Source: Sepiola atlantica (taxonomy: Eukaryota; Mollusca; Cephalopoda; Sepiida; Sepiolidae). From it: a DNA stretch of 64,000 bases. Shown one piece after another: positions 23,261 to 35,829 of this stretch. The DNA lies in NCBI GenBank assembly GCA_963556195.1, contig OY744531.1, positions 46,569,200-46,633,199 on the forward strand, read 5' to 3'. How positions within the stretch are numbered: the first letter of the stretch is position 1; every line of letters starts with the position of its first letter. Made by a program: the position numbers and the translations under genes. The notes beneath the pieces are model-generated. The model was given only the letters and a program-made list of their open reading frames with translations. It did no database searches and was not told where the DNA came from.

Positions 23261-23846
23261 AAGAAAAAAACTGTCCATAAAGTGTTAGCAATTTATAGGG
23301 TGACTCCTTATAGAAACAACAACTCGAAGTAAAACACGATCGCTTTTCGATAGATGGATACCCTATTTGAAGAAAAAAGTTGCTGAAATGGAAGACGTAA
23401 ACAGAAAAAGATACTCCCCAGAAGATTAAGTATATTTTAAAAAGTTTCTAAGGTGGAAAAAGGTTTTGCATGAATGGTAGAATCCAGAAAATGATTGACA
23501 AAGTGGTCAACACCATAAAAAATTAAAAAATTCGTGTGTAAAAGACACATTAACCAAATTAGAATACGATTTACTGAAAATAATGAAGCAAGCGAGGAAG
23601 AATTCCCTATGGAGATTCTATGTGATGCTTTCGAGATGCCACTACCCAATATTGTACACGAACCTATGTATACATCTACTGAACCAGCCTTACGAGCTGA
23701 ACAAAATTTCTTTCCACCCCATTAGTTCAAAATAAAAGAAAGAGCACACATGAAAGAAAACCAGTGTAGCGCTTCAGCCCGGATCTTAAAACGAAGAAAT
23801 ATTGGAAGCAGAAATTGTAAGGGAGATTTTCAGCTTCGGGTGGAGG

Positions 23847-23848
23847 TG

Positions 23849-23884
<36 letters not shown>

Positions 23885-24047
23885 CGAACGGTAGTATGTG
23901 TATTCGATGCTATTCGAGTGTATTAGATGAATCGTATCGGATTACCGGTAGTGCTATTGAACAAGATATACGTTGTAATAAACCATCCTCTTTTAAAGAC
24001 CTTACACTCTGGTTATTTTTGTTATAACTTCTAACCAAGTGATATAA
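23847..24047 (+). repeat. Gypsy 3' LTR
   Basis: Starts TGTTATATAT, contains a (TA)n expansion not seen in the 5' LTR, and ends near AACCAAGTGATATAA. A purine-rich tract (GGGAGATTTTCAGCTTCGGG, 23821-23840) lies just before it and is the likely polypurine region for second-strand priming. Confidence 0.85.
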
Positions 24048-24748
24048 AACAGAATAGATGTTTGTCAAGACATATGGATTACATTGAGAAACAAAAACAC
24101 CTGATAATAAATGTACGTATTTTCATTTGTGCGTTGTGCAAACTAATAACAACAGTTAAAACAAAATGCAAGACTAGTCGGCATCAGAACTCGTCGTCCT
24201 ATAGTTGTATATGTATTTACCTCTGCCTGAATCAAGCAAAGACGTGTCAGGCTGTGACCGTCGTAAAGTGAGAAGGCCATTTCACGGTGTCGCGTTTTCT
24301 GCAGACTTTACAGTTGTCAGTGCTTATATGATAAACAACACATTTTGAAGGGAACGGTTACACACTACATCCAGACATATGACGGTGGTAATTTCTCTCT
24401 TAAATTATTTCATCTTTGATCTCGTAATTGTTTGGTATTTAAGAAAGGATACTGATGGTTTTGTTCATGTCATTTTCAAGGTGGAATTTTGGTAGCGATT
24501 TTAAGAAAAATAGTCAAGACTAAAATTCATAATGGATGACGAACCTGTCTTGATAGAAAAATATTAAATAAAACAAATACTAGCTTGTTTCTCATAAAGT
24601 TGTAAATATTTGTACACAATAACACGTTTGTATGACATAAAATGTTTTGTTTGAAATTCTAATTTAATTTTTAACGTATATAAAATTGAACTTTTATGAC
24701 CACGTGTCGCAGTCTTTATTTAAAACAAATTGTTAGTTATGAAATATT
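24048..24748. other. No gene seen
   Basis: AT-rich, no recognisable element. Confidence 0.5.
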
Positions 24749-24957
24749 ATCGACTAGAAATTCCGTTAAAACTTCAAAGTGTAGTATCTGTTCTGATACT
24801 ACGATTCATCTATTTTGTCCTCGGTCAGTGACAAAGAAATCTCTTTAGACTGAGACAAATTAATTTTTTGTCCCAACCCAGAAACCCCCTTTTTGGGAAC
24901 TTGGTTTTCCAACGACATTCGACGCCTCTTACTCTTGATGGCCTTGTACCTAGTTAG
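24749..24957 (+). mobile_element. U2-snRNA-derived SINE-like repeat, copy A
   Basis: ATCG at 24749 fits the start of U2 snRNA, and AAAGTGTAGTATCTGTTCT at 24776-24794 is the U2 branch-site-recognition segment. Next comes GATACTAC, the exact complement of the GTAGTATC just before, giving an 8 bp hairpin with a TGTTCT loop (24781-24802). The body has TTTGTCCTCGGTCAGTGA, TAGACTGAGACAA and TTTTTTGTCCCAACCCAGA, shared with copies B, E and the minus copy at 55855. The tail region GGCCTTGTACCTAGTTAG resembles other copies. No open frame of note. Confidence 0.7.
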
Positions 24958-25004
24958 TTCAAAATTTAAATTGTATTTTTTCGATGGTTTGCAATAAACT
25001 AATT

Positions 25005-25165
25005 AAAAGTGTTCCTATACTACACTTCATCTTTTCTGTCTTCGGTTAATAAAGATGAATGACAAATTCTTGTAGACTGGTAGTTTGGTAGTTTTGTTTT
25101 ACGGCATATCAACCCTTTTTGGGTTATTTAATGCCGAATCTGGTCATTATAGTGAAGATTTTTAT
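25005..25165 (+). mobile_element. U2-derived SINE-like repeat, copy D (internally deleted)
   Basis: AAGTGT, TCCTATACTACACTT and CATCTTTTCTGTCTTCGG match the other copies but lack part of the U2 segment (GTAGTATCTG). The downstream complement TACTACACTT is kept, and pairs with AAGTGT. TTCTTGTAGACTGG is the body motif. Confidence 0.6.
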
Positions 25166-25324
25166 GCTTCAAGTTCTTTATATCTTCAACCATCCATTCA
25201 TGGTGCTTGGTTGAGTGAAGCGGGGGGAGAAGAGGGGAGGGAGGGAAATTGTTGATTTTCGTTTTAGATTTTGCAGAACATGATTGAGTTTTGCAAAGGA
25301 ATAATTTTAAAAAACATCAATGTT

Positions 25325-25495
25325 TGGTGCATTTTGAATCAGGAAGTCAATTCTTGTAGACTGAGGCAATTAATTTTTTGTCCCAATTCAGAGTGCCCCT
25401 TTTTGATAGCTTTATTTTCTTCAGATTAAAAACCGAACTTCTATCTAACTCTGTCCTGTCCTCGTGGAGAGGCAAGTAAATAGAAATAGTAAATA
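25325..25495 (+). mobile_element. U2-derived SINE-like repeat, copy E (5' truncated)
   Basis: Starts within the body: TTGTAGACTGAGGCAATTAA, TTTTTTGTCCCAATTCAGAG. It ends with CGTGGAGAGGCAAGTAAATAG, the 3' end shared with B (GTGGGGAGGCAAGTAAATAG) and C. The U2 part is missing. Confidence 0.65.
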
Positions 25496-26441
25496 AAAAT
25501 CCATGAAACAACGTAATGTTTATTTACTTTAACGCGGCAATAACACAACTTAAGTATTTATTGTGAAATTTTGTTTTTCTTATTTTATTCATATTGAAAA
25601 CAGTTCATTTTTAATACAAATCGAATCGTGTTCCTTTCTTTTCTTTTTAAAATGTAATATGAAAAATAATGATTTTTTAAACGCTCACATTCATTACTGA
25701 CAGTCTGACCGTTCGACAGATCTCGCTTGCTACTTACTAGTATAACATCACCTTTCAGTGTACAGACCTTAGTTTACGTTACGACAGCCACGGTCAGGCG
25801 CAGACCACACATCAATGAAGTGAAAGTGGCAACGTTGATCTTACGCATTTCCTTTGTATGTTTTTGTTAAAACCTTTCTTAACTTCATATTGAACCGCAG
25901 AAACTTGCTTGTCTCTGTTTCGAAGTGAAAACCTGAAATCATGCAGGTTAATGCATAGCTTTGATCTACGAGATCGACTTCATGCAAACCAGAAAATCAT
26001 GAGGAACGATCTTCGTGAGCTTCATGCAGAAGTCCGACTTGCTTAAGCAACAAACAAAAAACAGCAACAACAAAAATACTTTCAAAAGCAAGCCTATCAT
26101 ACGAAACGAAAGCTGATGAAGCTACACAAAAAAAAGTCTTTTTCGTTTCGACTCGATTAAAGCAAACTAAACGGCTAGGTAACACGTGACGTTTTTTAGC
26201 CATGAGTTCAAACTCCAGTATAGTTTCAAAAATAATGTATTCTATGTTTTAGTCTTTTAAATATCTCTAAATATTTGTCAGGTTTATTGTTTTGTTAGGT
26301 TCCAAAGAAGAGCTGAGAGCCATTTTACTTTCACATACGCACCCGCACACACATACATACATATGTACCAATTTATTTTACAAATATCAGAAAAATAAAG
26401 ATGTATTGTTGTATTTCGCTATATTTTTATATTTTATACTA
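25496..26441. other. No gene seen
   Basis: AT-rich; frames at 25997-26203 show no domain pattern. Confidence 0.5.
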
Positions 26442-27008
26442 CAGGGTGATTCATATATCACTTCACTTAGCTATTTAAAATGATTAGCATATGAAGCACA
26501 AACATACTATGCACTTTTGATAATTGTTATCTTACTCTCTAATTACTGCTATTTGTTATTTTAAATTTATTCGTTAATATATTTGTTTCTATATATATTT
26601 ATTTTTATTTATTTAAATTTGTGTAAATCATCGATGGTGGGGTCGAGATGGACCAATCAATTGGTCTCCGCGAAGCCCTGATTTGACGCCGTTGGACTAT
26701 TTTTTGTGGGGATAGTTACGTGACCAAGTATTTGCCACGCCAATAACTAACATCGACGACCTCAAATCAAAAATCACTGCCGAGTTTGTTAAAATTAATC
26801 AATCAAATATGCTACAAAGAGTCGTAAATTCCTTGTAAAAAAGAATGGAGCTATGCATGCAGAACGAAGGTCGGAATGTGTTTTAATTTGCTGTAATTTA
26901 ATACTCCCATAAATGAATTTGTTGAATAAACTTTCTGTTTTGTATTACCGTACTTTTTAACTTTAGAATTTAAAAAATAAATAGCTAAGTGACTTATGAA
27001 TCAACCTG
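26442..27008 (+). mobile_element. Tc1/mariner-type element, internally deleted
   Basis: CAGGGTGATTCATATATCAC then CTTAGCTATTT at the left is mirrored by AAATAGCTAAGTGAC then TGAATCAACCTG at the right. Both sides are flanked by TA (26440-26441, 27009-27010). The 567 bp element retains the C-terminal third of a transposase (26632-26886) and lacks the rest. It differs from the element at 3507 in ends and protein, so it is a separate lineage. Confidence 0.85.
26632..26886 (+). pseudogene. Transposase C-terminal relic (IS630/mariner superfamily)
   Basis: INWSPRSPDLTPLDYFLWG is the signature around the third catalytic Asp in a group of mariner-related transposases (W-PRSPDLTP-DFFLWG). It is followed by LRDQVFATPITNIDDLKSKI and KRMELCMQNEGRNVF with a TAA stop. 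Two further in-frame stops (after FLWG and before KRMEL) break it. The upstream catalytic region is deleted. Confidence 0.8.
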
Positions 27009-27039
27009 TAGTTCTTATCGTATTATGTACGCTTTGTTG

Positions 27040-27390
27040 CACTTACTCCCAGGTCTACTCTAATCAAAGTGTAGTATCTGTTCCGATGGATACTGCACCC
27101 CATAGACTGGTATTGTCTTGGCCTTCGGTGCTTGATTTACGCCTGTCTATGGGTCTATCCTGTGCAGTTCTAGGAGGTCCACCCTCCCAGGCGTCGCCTT
27201 CCCTCTTTGGGGAGGAGTAAGTTTATTGCTTACTGTCTGAGGCGCCACTTCCGGGGAATGCCGACGGGGCTGCCCAGGCAATTTTTAAACCCCATTTTCC
27301 CGACCCGACCTTGGGTCACATCTTACTTGTGGGAGTAAGATAAAACTGGCCTTGTGCCTCACTACTGGAGAGGAGTAAATCAATATTCCA
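27040..27390 (+). mobile_element. U2-derived SINE-like repeat, copy F (long form)
   Basis: AATCAAAGTGTAGTATCTG at 27062-27080, with TTC following, is identical to the conserved invertebrate U2 snRNA segment, as I remember it. GTGTAGTATC (27069-27078) can pair with GATACTGCAC (about 27087-27096) with one G-U pair. A second hairpin, CCCATAGAC with GTCTATGGG, follows. The body is longer than in A-E and GC-richer (CTAGGAGGTCCACCCTCCC, GGAATGCCGACGGGG). It ends GGCCTTGTGCCTCACTACTG, GAGAGGAGTAAAT, comparable with the other 3' ends. The locus at 59900-60175 shares the long-form body. Confidence 0.68.
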
Positions 27391-27429
27391 ATTTATAATA
27401 CATGTTTGTTAAATAGAAAGGTAGGACGA

Positions 27430-27705
27430 GTGAAGGAGGAAGTCGCAAATGACGCCACGCTCGTATAAGGGTTTTTTCGGTGTCTTTTTTCTGACTCACC
27501 TACATACACATATGTGAATAAGCACCGGCCCGCTCACTTCCAGTAGGCAGAGGACCGAAGGCACGCAGCAGCCCAAAATAGACTGACGAGAGCTCATTCT
27601 AATTCCTTCATTCTATCATTTCCTCGTGCATATACAGTAGTTTCCGTGTTTTTTTACCTTCTAATAAACGTTATAAAAAACGAAACCCAGAGTCGATGTG
27701 TTGTC
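27430..27705 (+). other. Possible LTR fragment
   Basis: GC-richer sequence with TATAAGGG near 27465, AATAAACG near 27664 and, after a short interval, TGGCCTAAGGACAGGAGCC, which could be a primer binding site. No second LTR is present, and GTCGCAAATGACG has a loose counterpart near 60320. The call is weak. Confidence 0.25.
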
Positions 27706-28660
27706 GATCGTGGCCTAAGGACAGGAGCCAGCAGCGACACAGCCCGAGATACACAACAAGACGAAACCCGGGTACCCACGGCGATAGTACGCAGCAAAGC
27801 AACAATCAAGTCTATTTATTTAGATAACATAGGCCTGTATACATCTACAAATAATTCGTATATAAAATAGAAACTATTGAAGATATAAATAACATGAACC
27901 ATGAAAACGTTTAGCAAAATCAATGAAGCAGCGTTAAATAAGAGGTTAAAATGTTGATATCTCGTAAGAAATCCCATCGACTGCGGCAATATTTTTCTCA
28001 GATTTGGTTCACGATCTATAATCATACCCTCTTCCTTTTATCAACCGATGAAATTAGAGTCACACCAAACATATAAATAGATACACACCGATTAGCTATA
28101 CATGTGAAGATTCTAGATTTGCTGGTAAGCTGTCACCAAAAAAGCCAGAATACCTTTTCAGCGATTCTACAACCTGACAATGTAAAATGATTTTCAGTTC
28201 AACGTTGATAACTTTTAAGTAGTTACCGAGAATATTCTGATATAAGCTTGTATTGAGAGACGTCACTTACGTGTGTGGCGCCTGTAAATAACACTACTGG
28301 CTGAGGATTGACTTCAAAAACCACCAGAGTGGAGAAAACTGATTCCAGAAACTATTATTGCCGACTGATAACGGTAAGTGACGACATTGTAGATGTTGAC
28401 AGCCTCCTAATACGACGACTATATTGCTAGATATACCTTATTTTAGACGAAATAATATTCGTTTAATAACATATTCTTTTCCTGCAAACTCTTGCATGGA
28501 TAAACCTTAATAGCTCACGTAACGTCGTTTTATGCTTAAAGCTAGTCCCCTCTTCGCAATCCATTTATCTAATACAGTAGGCATTTGTTCCGTTGGAATA
28601 GCATGTAATATTAATGTTCGGCTATTAAACTCATTAGTGTTCCTGTATTTCTCGTTTCAG
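27706..28660. other. No gene seen; possible splice donor at 28375
   Basis: No coding segment. ACGGTAAGTGA near 28372-28382 is a good donor consensus. It would pair with the acceptor at 28660 to give a 286-base GT-AG intron; this is a guess. Confidence 0.3.
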
Positions 28661-28842
28661 GAAGAAAGGTACGCTCAGCTTGACGATCGACCGCACTTCT
28701 TGGCTAACAACCGACATCACCGCAATTAATATTACTGGCTCGTAAAATCCTGTTATTACGGGAATCCAACGAGAGGGTCAAACTGTGCAGTTGTTCGTTG
28801 TGGAACCTACGATTATACACAGGGAACGTATTGCGTTGTCTC
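28661..28842 (+). other. Candidate exon-like segment (weak)
   Basis: A textbook acceptor (TTCCTGTATTTCTCGTTTCAG) ends at 28660, and CGGTAAATAAG at the right could be a donor. One frame gives EERYAQLDDRPHFLANNRHH, a TAA, then a Cys-rich piece (SCYYGNPTRGSNC, RCGTYDYTQGTYC). Another gives KKGTLSLTIDRTSWL with ITAINITGS and a stop. I recognise neither. A spliced noncoding RNA or chance are alternatives. Confidence 0.2.
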
Positions 28843-29371
28843 GGTAAATAAGCATATCCTCTCTCCCTCTCCATTCAATTCAGAACTTTTGCAAACGATG
28901 TAAACATTTAATCGTAAATTTTAATTCATGAATCTTCTTTGTCTGAATGTTTTACATGACGTATTATTAACACTAACATTTTACACAACACTCTCACCCG
29001 CCACCTTAAATATACATGGAATAAAAGCGTATGCTATCAGATACCTAGAAATACTGCAGGTATTAAAATCAAGTCTATGAGAAATACGTTGGCTCAACCA
29101 GAACAATTATATAAAAATTTAGAAATAAAAATAAAAATATGGCATATTTATTTTTAAGTATATCAGTTCCAGCACTTAAAGCACATCAAACGTTTCTGTG
29201 TACGATCGTTTGTGGGACGAAGATTTATTGAACACAAAAAATACTACAATTTTACATCAATAAATTTAACCAACACTTCTGCATGTATCCCTAAAACATA
29301 GCAGAATAAAGGTAATTCCAGTATTTATATTTTATTAAAATAATACATACATATAATCACAGAGATACACA

Positions 29372-29374
<3 letters not shown>
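28843..29374. other. No gene seen
   Basis: AT-rich. Confidence 0.5.

Positions 29375-29431
<57 letters not shown>
29375..29431. repeat. (TA)n microsatellite
   Basis: Pure TA run. Confidence 0.95.
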
Positions 29432-29437
<6 letters not shown>

Positions 29438-29469
29438 GGACAACAAAAGACCATTTAAAAACAGAGAAC

Positions 29470-30140
29470 GTTGAATTAAAACAGCACTAGCAACCACTAT
29501 TGGGAGCTCAAAGAAAATGGACGCTCACCAATCATTGAATGGAGAATGATACGACAGGCCAATACATGTAGAAATTTAGACGACCCGTGTAGATTATGTC
29601 TAAATGAAAAAATTGAAATCCTAAACTTTAAAGATTCCCGAAATCTATTAAACTGTAGAAGTGTGATAGCAAACAGCTGCTTACACAGAAATAAATTTAC
29701 CTTAGGCTAACGATGAATAAATAAATAAATAAATAAATAAGTTAAAAAAAACAAAACAAGACTAAACAAAAACTTAACCATTTAAAAATTAAAACCTAAA
29801 ATATAAATACAAGGAACCACGTCTTAAAATAAATTCACCCAATATATTGACACAACAAAGGAAACAAGATATAGGTCAATCTATAGATAACAGAACAATA
29901 GAACAGGATATAAGAAGGTAACATTAAGTAGACGTTTGTTCGCGGGAAGCCCAACGATTGACTGAGAGAACAACAAATAATCTGATTGGTTAACTAGCTA
30001 GCCGTGTATAAAAACAGACCCGGCAAAAATAACTCCATGCACTTTAGCCTGAAGATTGCCCCGGGTATGAAACGCGGGAGCCTCTGTGTAGCTTAATTGC
30101 CATAAATATATATCCATAGCTTACTAACTAGCTCTACTTA
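29470..30140 (+). mobile_element. Penelope-like element, 3' part
   Basis: The tail of the GIY-YIG endonuclease (29504-29710) is followed by an (AAAT)n-like run and A-rich noncoding sequence. The last segment (29932-30135) has TTTGTTCGCGGGAAGCCCAA, a TATAAAAACA stretch and CCGGGTATGAAACGCGGGAG, and recurs alone at 10010-10187. Penelope-like elements code for a reverse transcriptase plus GIY-YIG nuclease; only the end is left here. Confidence 0.7.
29504..29710 (+). pseudogene. Penelope-like GIY-YIG endonuclease C-terminal fragment
   Basis: 69 codons without a break: ELKENGRSPIIEWRMIRQA, then CRLCLNEKIEILNF, LLNCRSVIANSCLHRNKF and a TAA stop. The order W-I (nuclease core end), C-LC--EK-EI, LLN-R-E, C-HR-KF is the conserved C-terminal part of Penelope-like proteins, including the zinc-binding CxxC...C--H pattern. 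The reverse transcriptase and the GIY and YIG motifs are missing at the 5' side. Its uninterrupted frame suggests a younger insertion than the other Penelope-like pieces here. Confidence 0.78.
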
Positions 30141-30479
30141 CGTATCGAGCACTGTTGAAGTAAATACTGAAAATTGATACATAAAAAATAGATCTTTTTT
30201 ATAAAATGTTATGTGGATACATGAAATACTAATATATATGTATATACATTAGAAAAGCCAATCGGTTGCTCTTTTAGATGTTAAAATATTTTACCTGTGG
30301 ATCTAACACTTATGTGAAGATTGTGTCAGATGATTATCTTTTAATCAGACTATTGGTGTTCTGGAGTATATAACGTATACACTGTTATAACAACTATCTT
30401 ATGACAAAGCCTTTTAAAAACATTTGATTGGTCGTGATAATTTTCTAAAGCTCCTTAATATATTATTTTCATATATATG

Positions 30480-30840
30480 TGTACTTATATGCATAGGGGG
30501 CCGACTATCAGCTCGACGGTTGAGTTTCTATCCAGGCTTGAAGCACTAACTGGTTTAGCCGCACTGAAGAGCTGTGATACAGCGAAACAGTCTCTATGTT
30601 CATAACTATATAATGCTCCCTTTCGTAGGTAGAGCCTATTTGTAAAGGATATCGCTAACTGCCATAAGCTTTAAGGCATAGCTCATTTGGTAAAACTGAT
30701 TCGAGTTCCCGGCACTTGACAATGTTTACATTTAGATATCATTTACATTCAGTCAGTGTCGTATGATAGCGCAATGGTAGGAACATTAACTGGTCTAGCC
30801 GCACGGAAGATCTGTGATACAGCGAAACATTCTGTATGTA
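30480..30840 (+). mobile_element. tRNA-derived SINE, tandem (plus orientation)
   Basis: CAGCTCGACGGTTGAGTTTC, TGGTTTAGCCGCACTGAAGAG and ACAGCGAAACAGTCT match, in reverse orientation, the tandem at 10291-10672. TTAACTGGTCTAGCCGCACG recurs 240 bases later. The second unit lost about 50 bases around the B box (GATAGCGCAATGGTAGG joins directly to AACATTAACTGG). The internal tRNA-like module TAGCTCATTTGGTAAAAC with GATTCGAGTTCCCGG is well kept. A TA tract follows. Confidence 0.7.
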
Positions 30841-30862
30841 AATATATATATATATATATATA

Positions 30863-31330
30863 TTTTTTTTTTAAAGAAAATATAAATACTGACATCCCCT
30901 TTTTTCTGCTCGCCATGTTTTCTTGAAAAAAATAATGCGAAAGTATTTATTAATTTTGTTAGTTAAAAACAGTAGTAGACTTTGCATTTGTACTGATGAG
31001 ATTTATTAATCAATAAATCTTTGTCTCAGAAACGATCGTACACATACACGTTTGTTGATGTTGAATTTCTAGAACTGTTATACTAAAAAATGAATATGTT
31101 GTTATTTTTGTTGGATTTGGCTTCCATGAGGGACAGTCTCCTCCGTACAAGTACGCGAAGACTAGGGACGGCGAATTAACTGAATATCAGCCAATGTCGT
31201 ATCTAGCAAAGCAAGCTGCTTGACTTCGAGGATTCGAGGTGTACAATACGCCCAGACAGTTGCACCTCTAAGGTGAAAAGTAACGGAAGTCTACCGTCTT
31301 TAATCATCTTCCGAGAAAATTATCGTTCAA
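30863..31330. other. No gene seen; contains dispersed repeat 31006-31098
   Basis: The only feature seen is the second copy of the LTR-end-like repeat described at 2427-2515 (ATCAATAAAT, CTCAGAAACGATCG). Confidence 0.45.
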
Positions 31331-31437
31331 AACACAACAACAAGCACAAATTACAACAACGCCGTGAGAAGACCCCAAATGGGTTGCTCAACAAGTAGGG
31401 CGCGACGTGCCCAAAGCAAGGCATCACCCGATCGTCA

Positions 31438-31983
31438 TCCTGATACCGTCCGCATGAAAATAAACCTGAAAATTCAAACGTGGAATGTGAGAACGTTGGC
31501 TAAAGAACGGAAGAGCAGACGATTTAATAAGTTAGCAGAAGCGTCTGAAGATCGCGATAATTGGTGTGAGTGAAATGCACTGGAAAGGAGCTAGGAAATA
31601 TGTCCATGGTGATTATATTATCATTCAATGTGGACGAAATAAAGCAATATATTAGAATGGTTGTGGACCGTCATACTTCGCGGTGCCTCTCTGGTTTTGG
31701 GGCAGTGTCCGACCGGGTGTTGCTAGTAAGAATAATTGCAAAACCTTTTGATCTGTCAATAATTCAAGTTCATGTGCTAACCTCAACCGCTGACTCGAAG
31801 ATGATAGAGCAGGTTTATAACGACCTGGATAAGGAAAAAAAAAACAGTGCAAATACCGAAAGGGTTACTATCGTCATGGGAAATGTAAACATAGTGATAC
31901 CGTGGGGCCGTTTTGTGTATAAGATTGGAACGAGAACGGTGAGTCTTGAATTGAGTTCTGCGAAGTCAACAATCAGTCGATAA
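31438..31983 (+). pseudogene. RTE endonuclease domain, broken
   Basis: IQTWNVRTLAKERKSRRF is the N-terminal motif (WNVRTL), with SEMHWKGAR-type text (HWKGA) following in another frame at about 31575. DLSIIQVHVLTSTADSKMIEQ fits the family pattern I-VYAPTS-AD--E. TIVMGNVNIVI corresponds to the catalytic MGDFNA, with the Asp changed to Asn, which should abolish nuclease activity. The APE-type enzyme nicks target DNA for RTE insertion. At least two frameshifts separate the segments. Confidence 0.78.
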
Positions 31984-32389
31984 TGAACACTTGGTTTTAC
32001 GATAATCAAAGACGTCTGTGGGCATGGAAAAGTCACTGTGGTAATTAGAGAAATCAGATCGACTATTTCACCATCAATAAACATTTTCGCAGCTCTGTAT
32101 CAAATTGCCGGTCATACCTTGAAGCAGATTGGTGTAGTTATAGCACTCCTGTTCAAGTGACTATTCATACTACACTTCGGGAAGAAATCTACTGCCAAAC
32201 ATCACTGAATCTCGACCTCAGCAAGTTGATCTCAGACTGAGAACTACAAAGAGCGTATACCATCTATGCAGTAACCGGTTTCCAGCGCTGAAAGCCGCGA
32301 CGGCAAATTCAGAAGAAATCGACGACGGTTTATCATGCACAATCTGGCCGAAATTCCAACGTGTTCTCACTGAGGCAGCGGGCGAGGTG

Positions 32390-34200
<1,811 letters not shown>

Positions 34201-34215
34201 ACAAATGACTTTTAT

Positions 34216-34218
34216 CGG

Positions 34219-34282
<64 letters not shown>

Positions 34283-34305
34283 CGAGAGAGAGAGAGACAC
34301 ACAAT
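34216..34305. repeat. (TA)n/(GA)n microsatellite at the RTE 3' edge
   Basis: TA run followed by GA runs with a short GAATGCG break. It may have grown from the RTE 3' tail, since RTE elements often end in short tandem repeats. Confidence 0.9.
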
Positions 34306-35248
34306 GGACTCGAATATTTAGTTCTTACTGGTAGAGTTCCTGGATGTAAGCCAGTGTGCAGACACAGATATAAGTGTACGGACAATATGTGTAGGTGTAC
34401 ACACCGGAATGCAATAGGAATATTTCGTTCAATGGATAATAGGACAATATAGAGAACCATAGTCGCCGACGACTTACGAAGGCACGGCGGATCATAATAA
34501 TTATGATGCATATTCTGGATGTTTGAAACATACACCTCTTTAGAAGTCCATAAATCGCGTCCAGAAACATTGAGAATTACATCAGGAACTATAATTAGTA
34601 TATTAGTTATTACTGATCTGCAATTTAATTCTAATTAAAGAGGAATAACTCTTATAATAAATAACAGCTTTTGAATGTATTGTATTTTGTTTGGATTTTA
34701 TATCTCCGATTAGATTTTCATGGTTTTATATAAATTTTATTAGTAATTCCTCTTTATCCCTTTCATCTATTAATCTTTTTCATACGTTTATTCATTTATT
34801 TTACCTCATTTATTTGAATTGACTTGCAAATTATACGTTTTTATTTTCTTTATTCATCTATGTATTATTTTGATATTTTATACGTATCTCTGCGCGCTAA
34901 AGCGGTCATTTTATTTCAGCCCGTTAACTATCCTTCCTTTTTCTGTACATTTGAATCGGAAATATCTTTTTCTCTCTTTCCTTATAACTGTACTATACCA
35001 TTATTTTTTATTTATATACTGATCTAAATTATTCTTCATATTTTTTATTAACCACTCGCTTTTTTGACAGGGCACTTAAGCAATTTATACGTACTTTTAC
35101 TTAACTCCGCTTCTAAATGAAAATATGGCCTCTACCACAATTTTCATGCATCCTAATTCAATGTGAGTGTTATTTTTCTGTTGCTGCTTCTTGGTGTTAC
35201 TTGACACGGCTTTTGGACTTCTATAGAATTGCATGCATAAAAACTCCA

Positions 35249-35250
<2 letters not shown>
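34306..35250. other. No gene seen; T-rich
   Basis: Open frames at 34819-35027 are Phe/Leu-rich translations of T-rich sequence in two overlapping frames, which argues against coding. Confidence 0.5.

Positions 35251-35331
<81 letters not shown>
35251..35331. repeat. (TA)n microsatellite, 81 bp
   Basis: Pure TA run. Confidence 0.96.
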
Positions 35332-35334
<3 letters not shown>

Positions 35335-35829
35335 AATAATTGCCTGTTCATCAACTCTTCAGATTTCTTCATTTTATCATCATCATTATCATCATTTTGA
35401 TCAAAATATTGTTCCAATGTATTATCCATCTATTTTTGTAATCTCGGGCTGATCAATGAAGTCCATACAGGCATATTTGTTAAATGTGCTCCATGTGTTG
35501 TGGCTTCCTGCGGAAGAAAAAAAACCTCGTCACTGCTGGTCAATCACTATGTGCGACCAGTGTCTATTAGCATAACTACATTTACACTTGATCTATGTAC
35601 GGTTTCACTATTTACTGCTGACGCAACACTCATCAAGTATACGTAAAACATGTCTACGCTGTTGGAAACACTGAACTCGTATGTTAAGACCATTAAAATA
35701 AGACGGAAAACTGTTTTGAAATTTTGCAGAAGAAATACATGATTCTTTTTTACTTTTAGAAAACACTTGATTTTTTATACTTAACTTTTGTATACATTGA
35801 GTAAAAAATGCCTGCTAAATAGGATTTCT

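Larger units (their letters stand above)
19119..24047 (+). mobile_element. Gypsy (Ty3/mdg4-type) LTR retrotransposon, decayed
   Basis: A 4.9 kb element with two similar LTRs (19119-19299 and 23847-24047) in the same orientation. Between them, in order, lie gag, a zinc knuckle, aspartic protease, reverse transcriptase, RNase H and integrase. Integrase after RNase H is the Gypsy order (Copia has integrase first). No envelope-like segment is seen between integrase and the 3' LTR. Every domain has stops or frameshifts, and the LTRs differ at many positions and by indels, so the insertion is old and inactive. Confidence 0.9.

Noticed and set aside
23460..23846. Envelope-like gene after the Gypsy integrase
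   Set aside because: The interval is short, broken by stops and shows no signal peptide, membrane segment or cleavage motif; it fits the integrase C-terminal tail.
34819..35027. Two 67-codon hydrophobic frames
   Set aside because: They overlap in different phases across T-rich DNA, which points to base composition.
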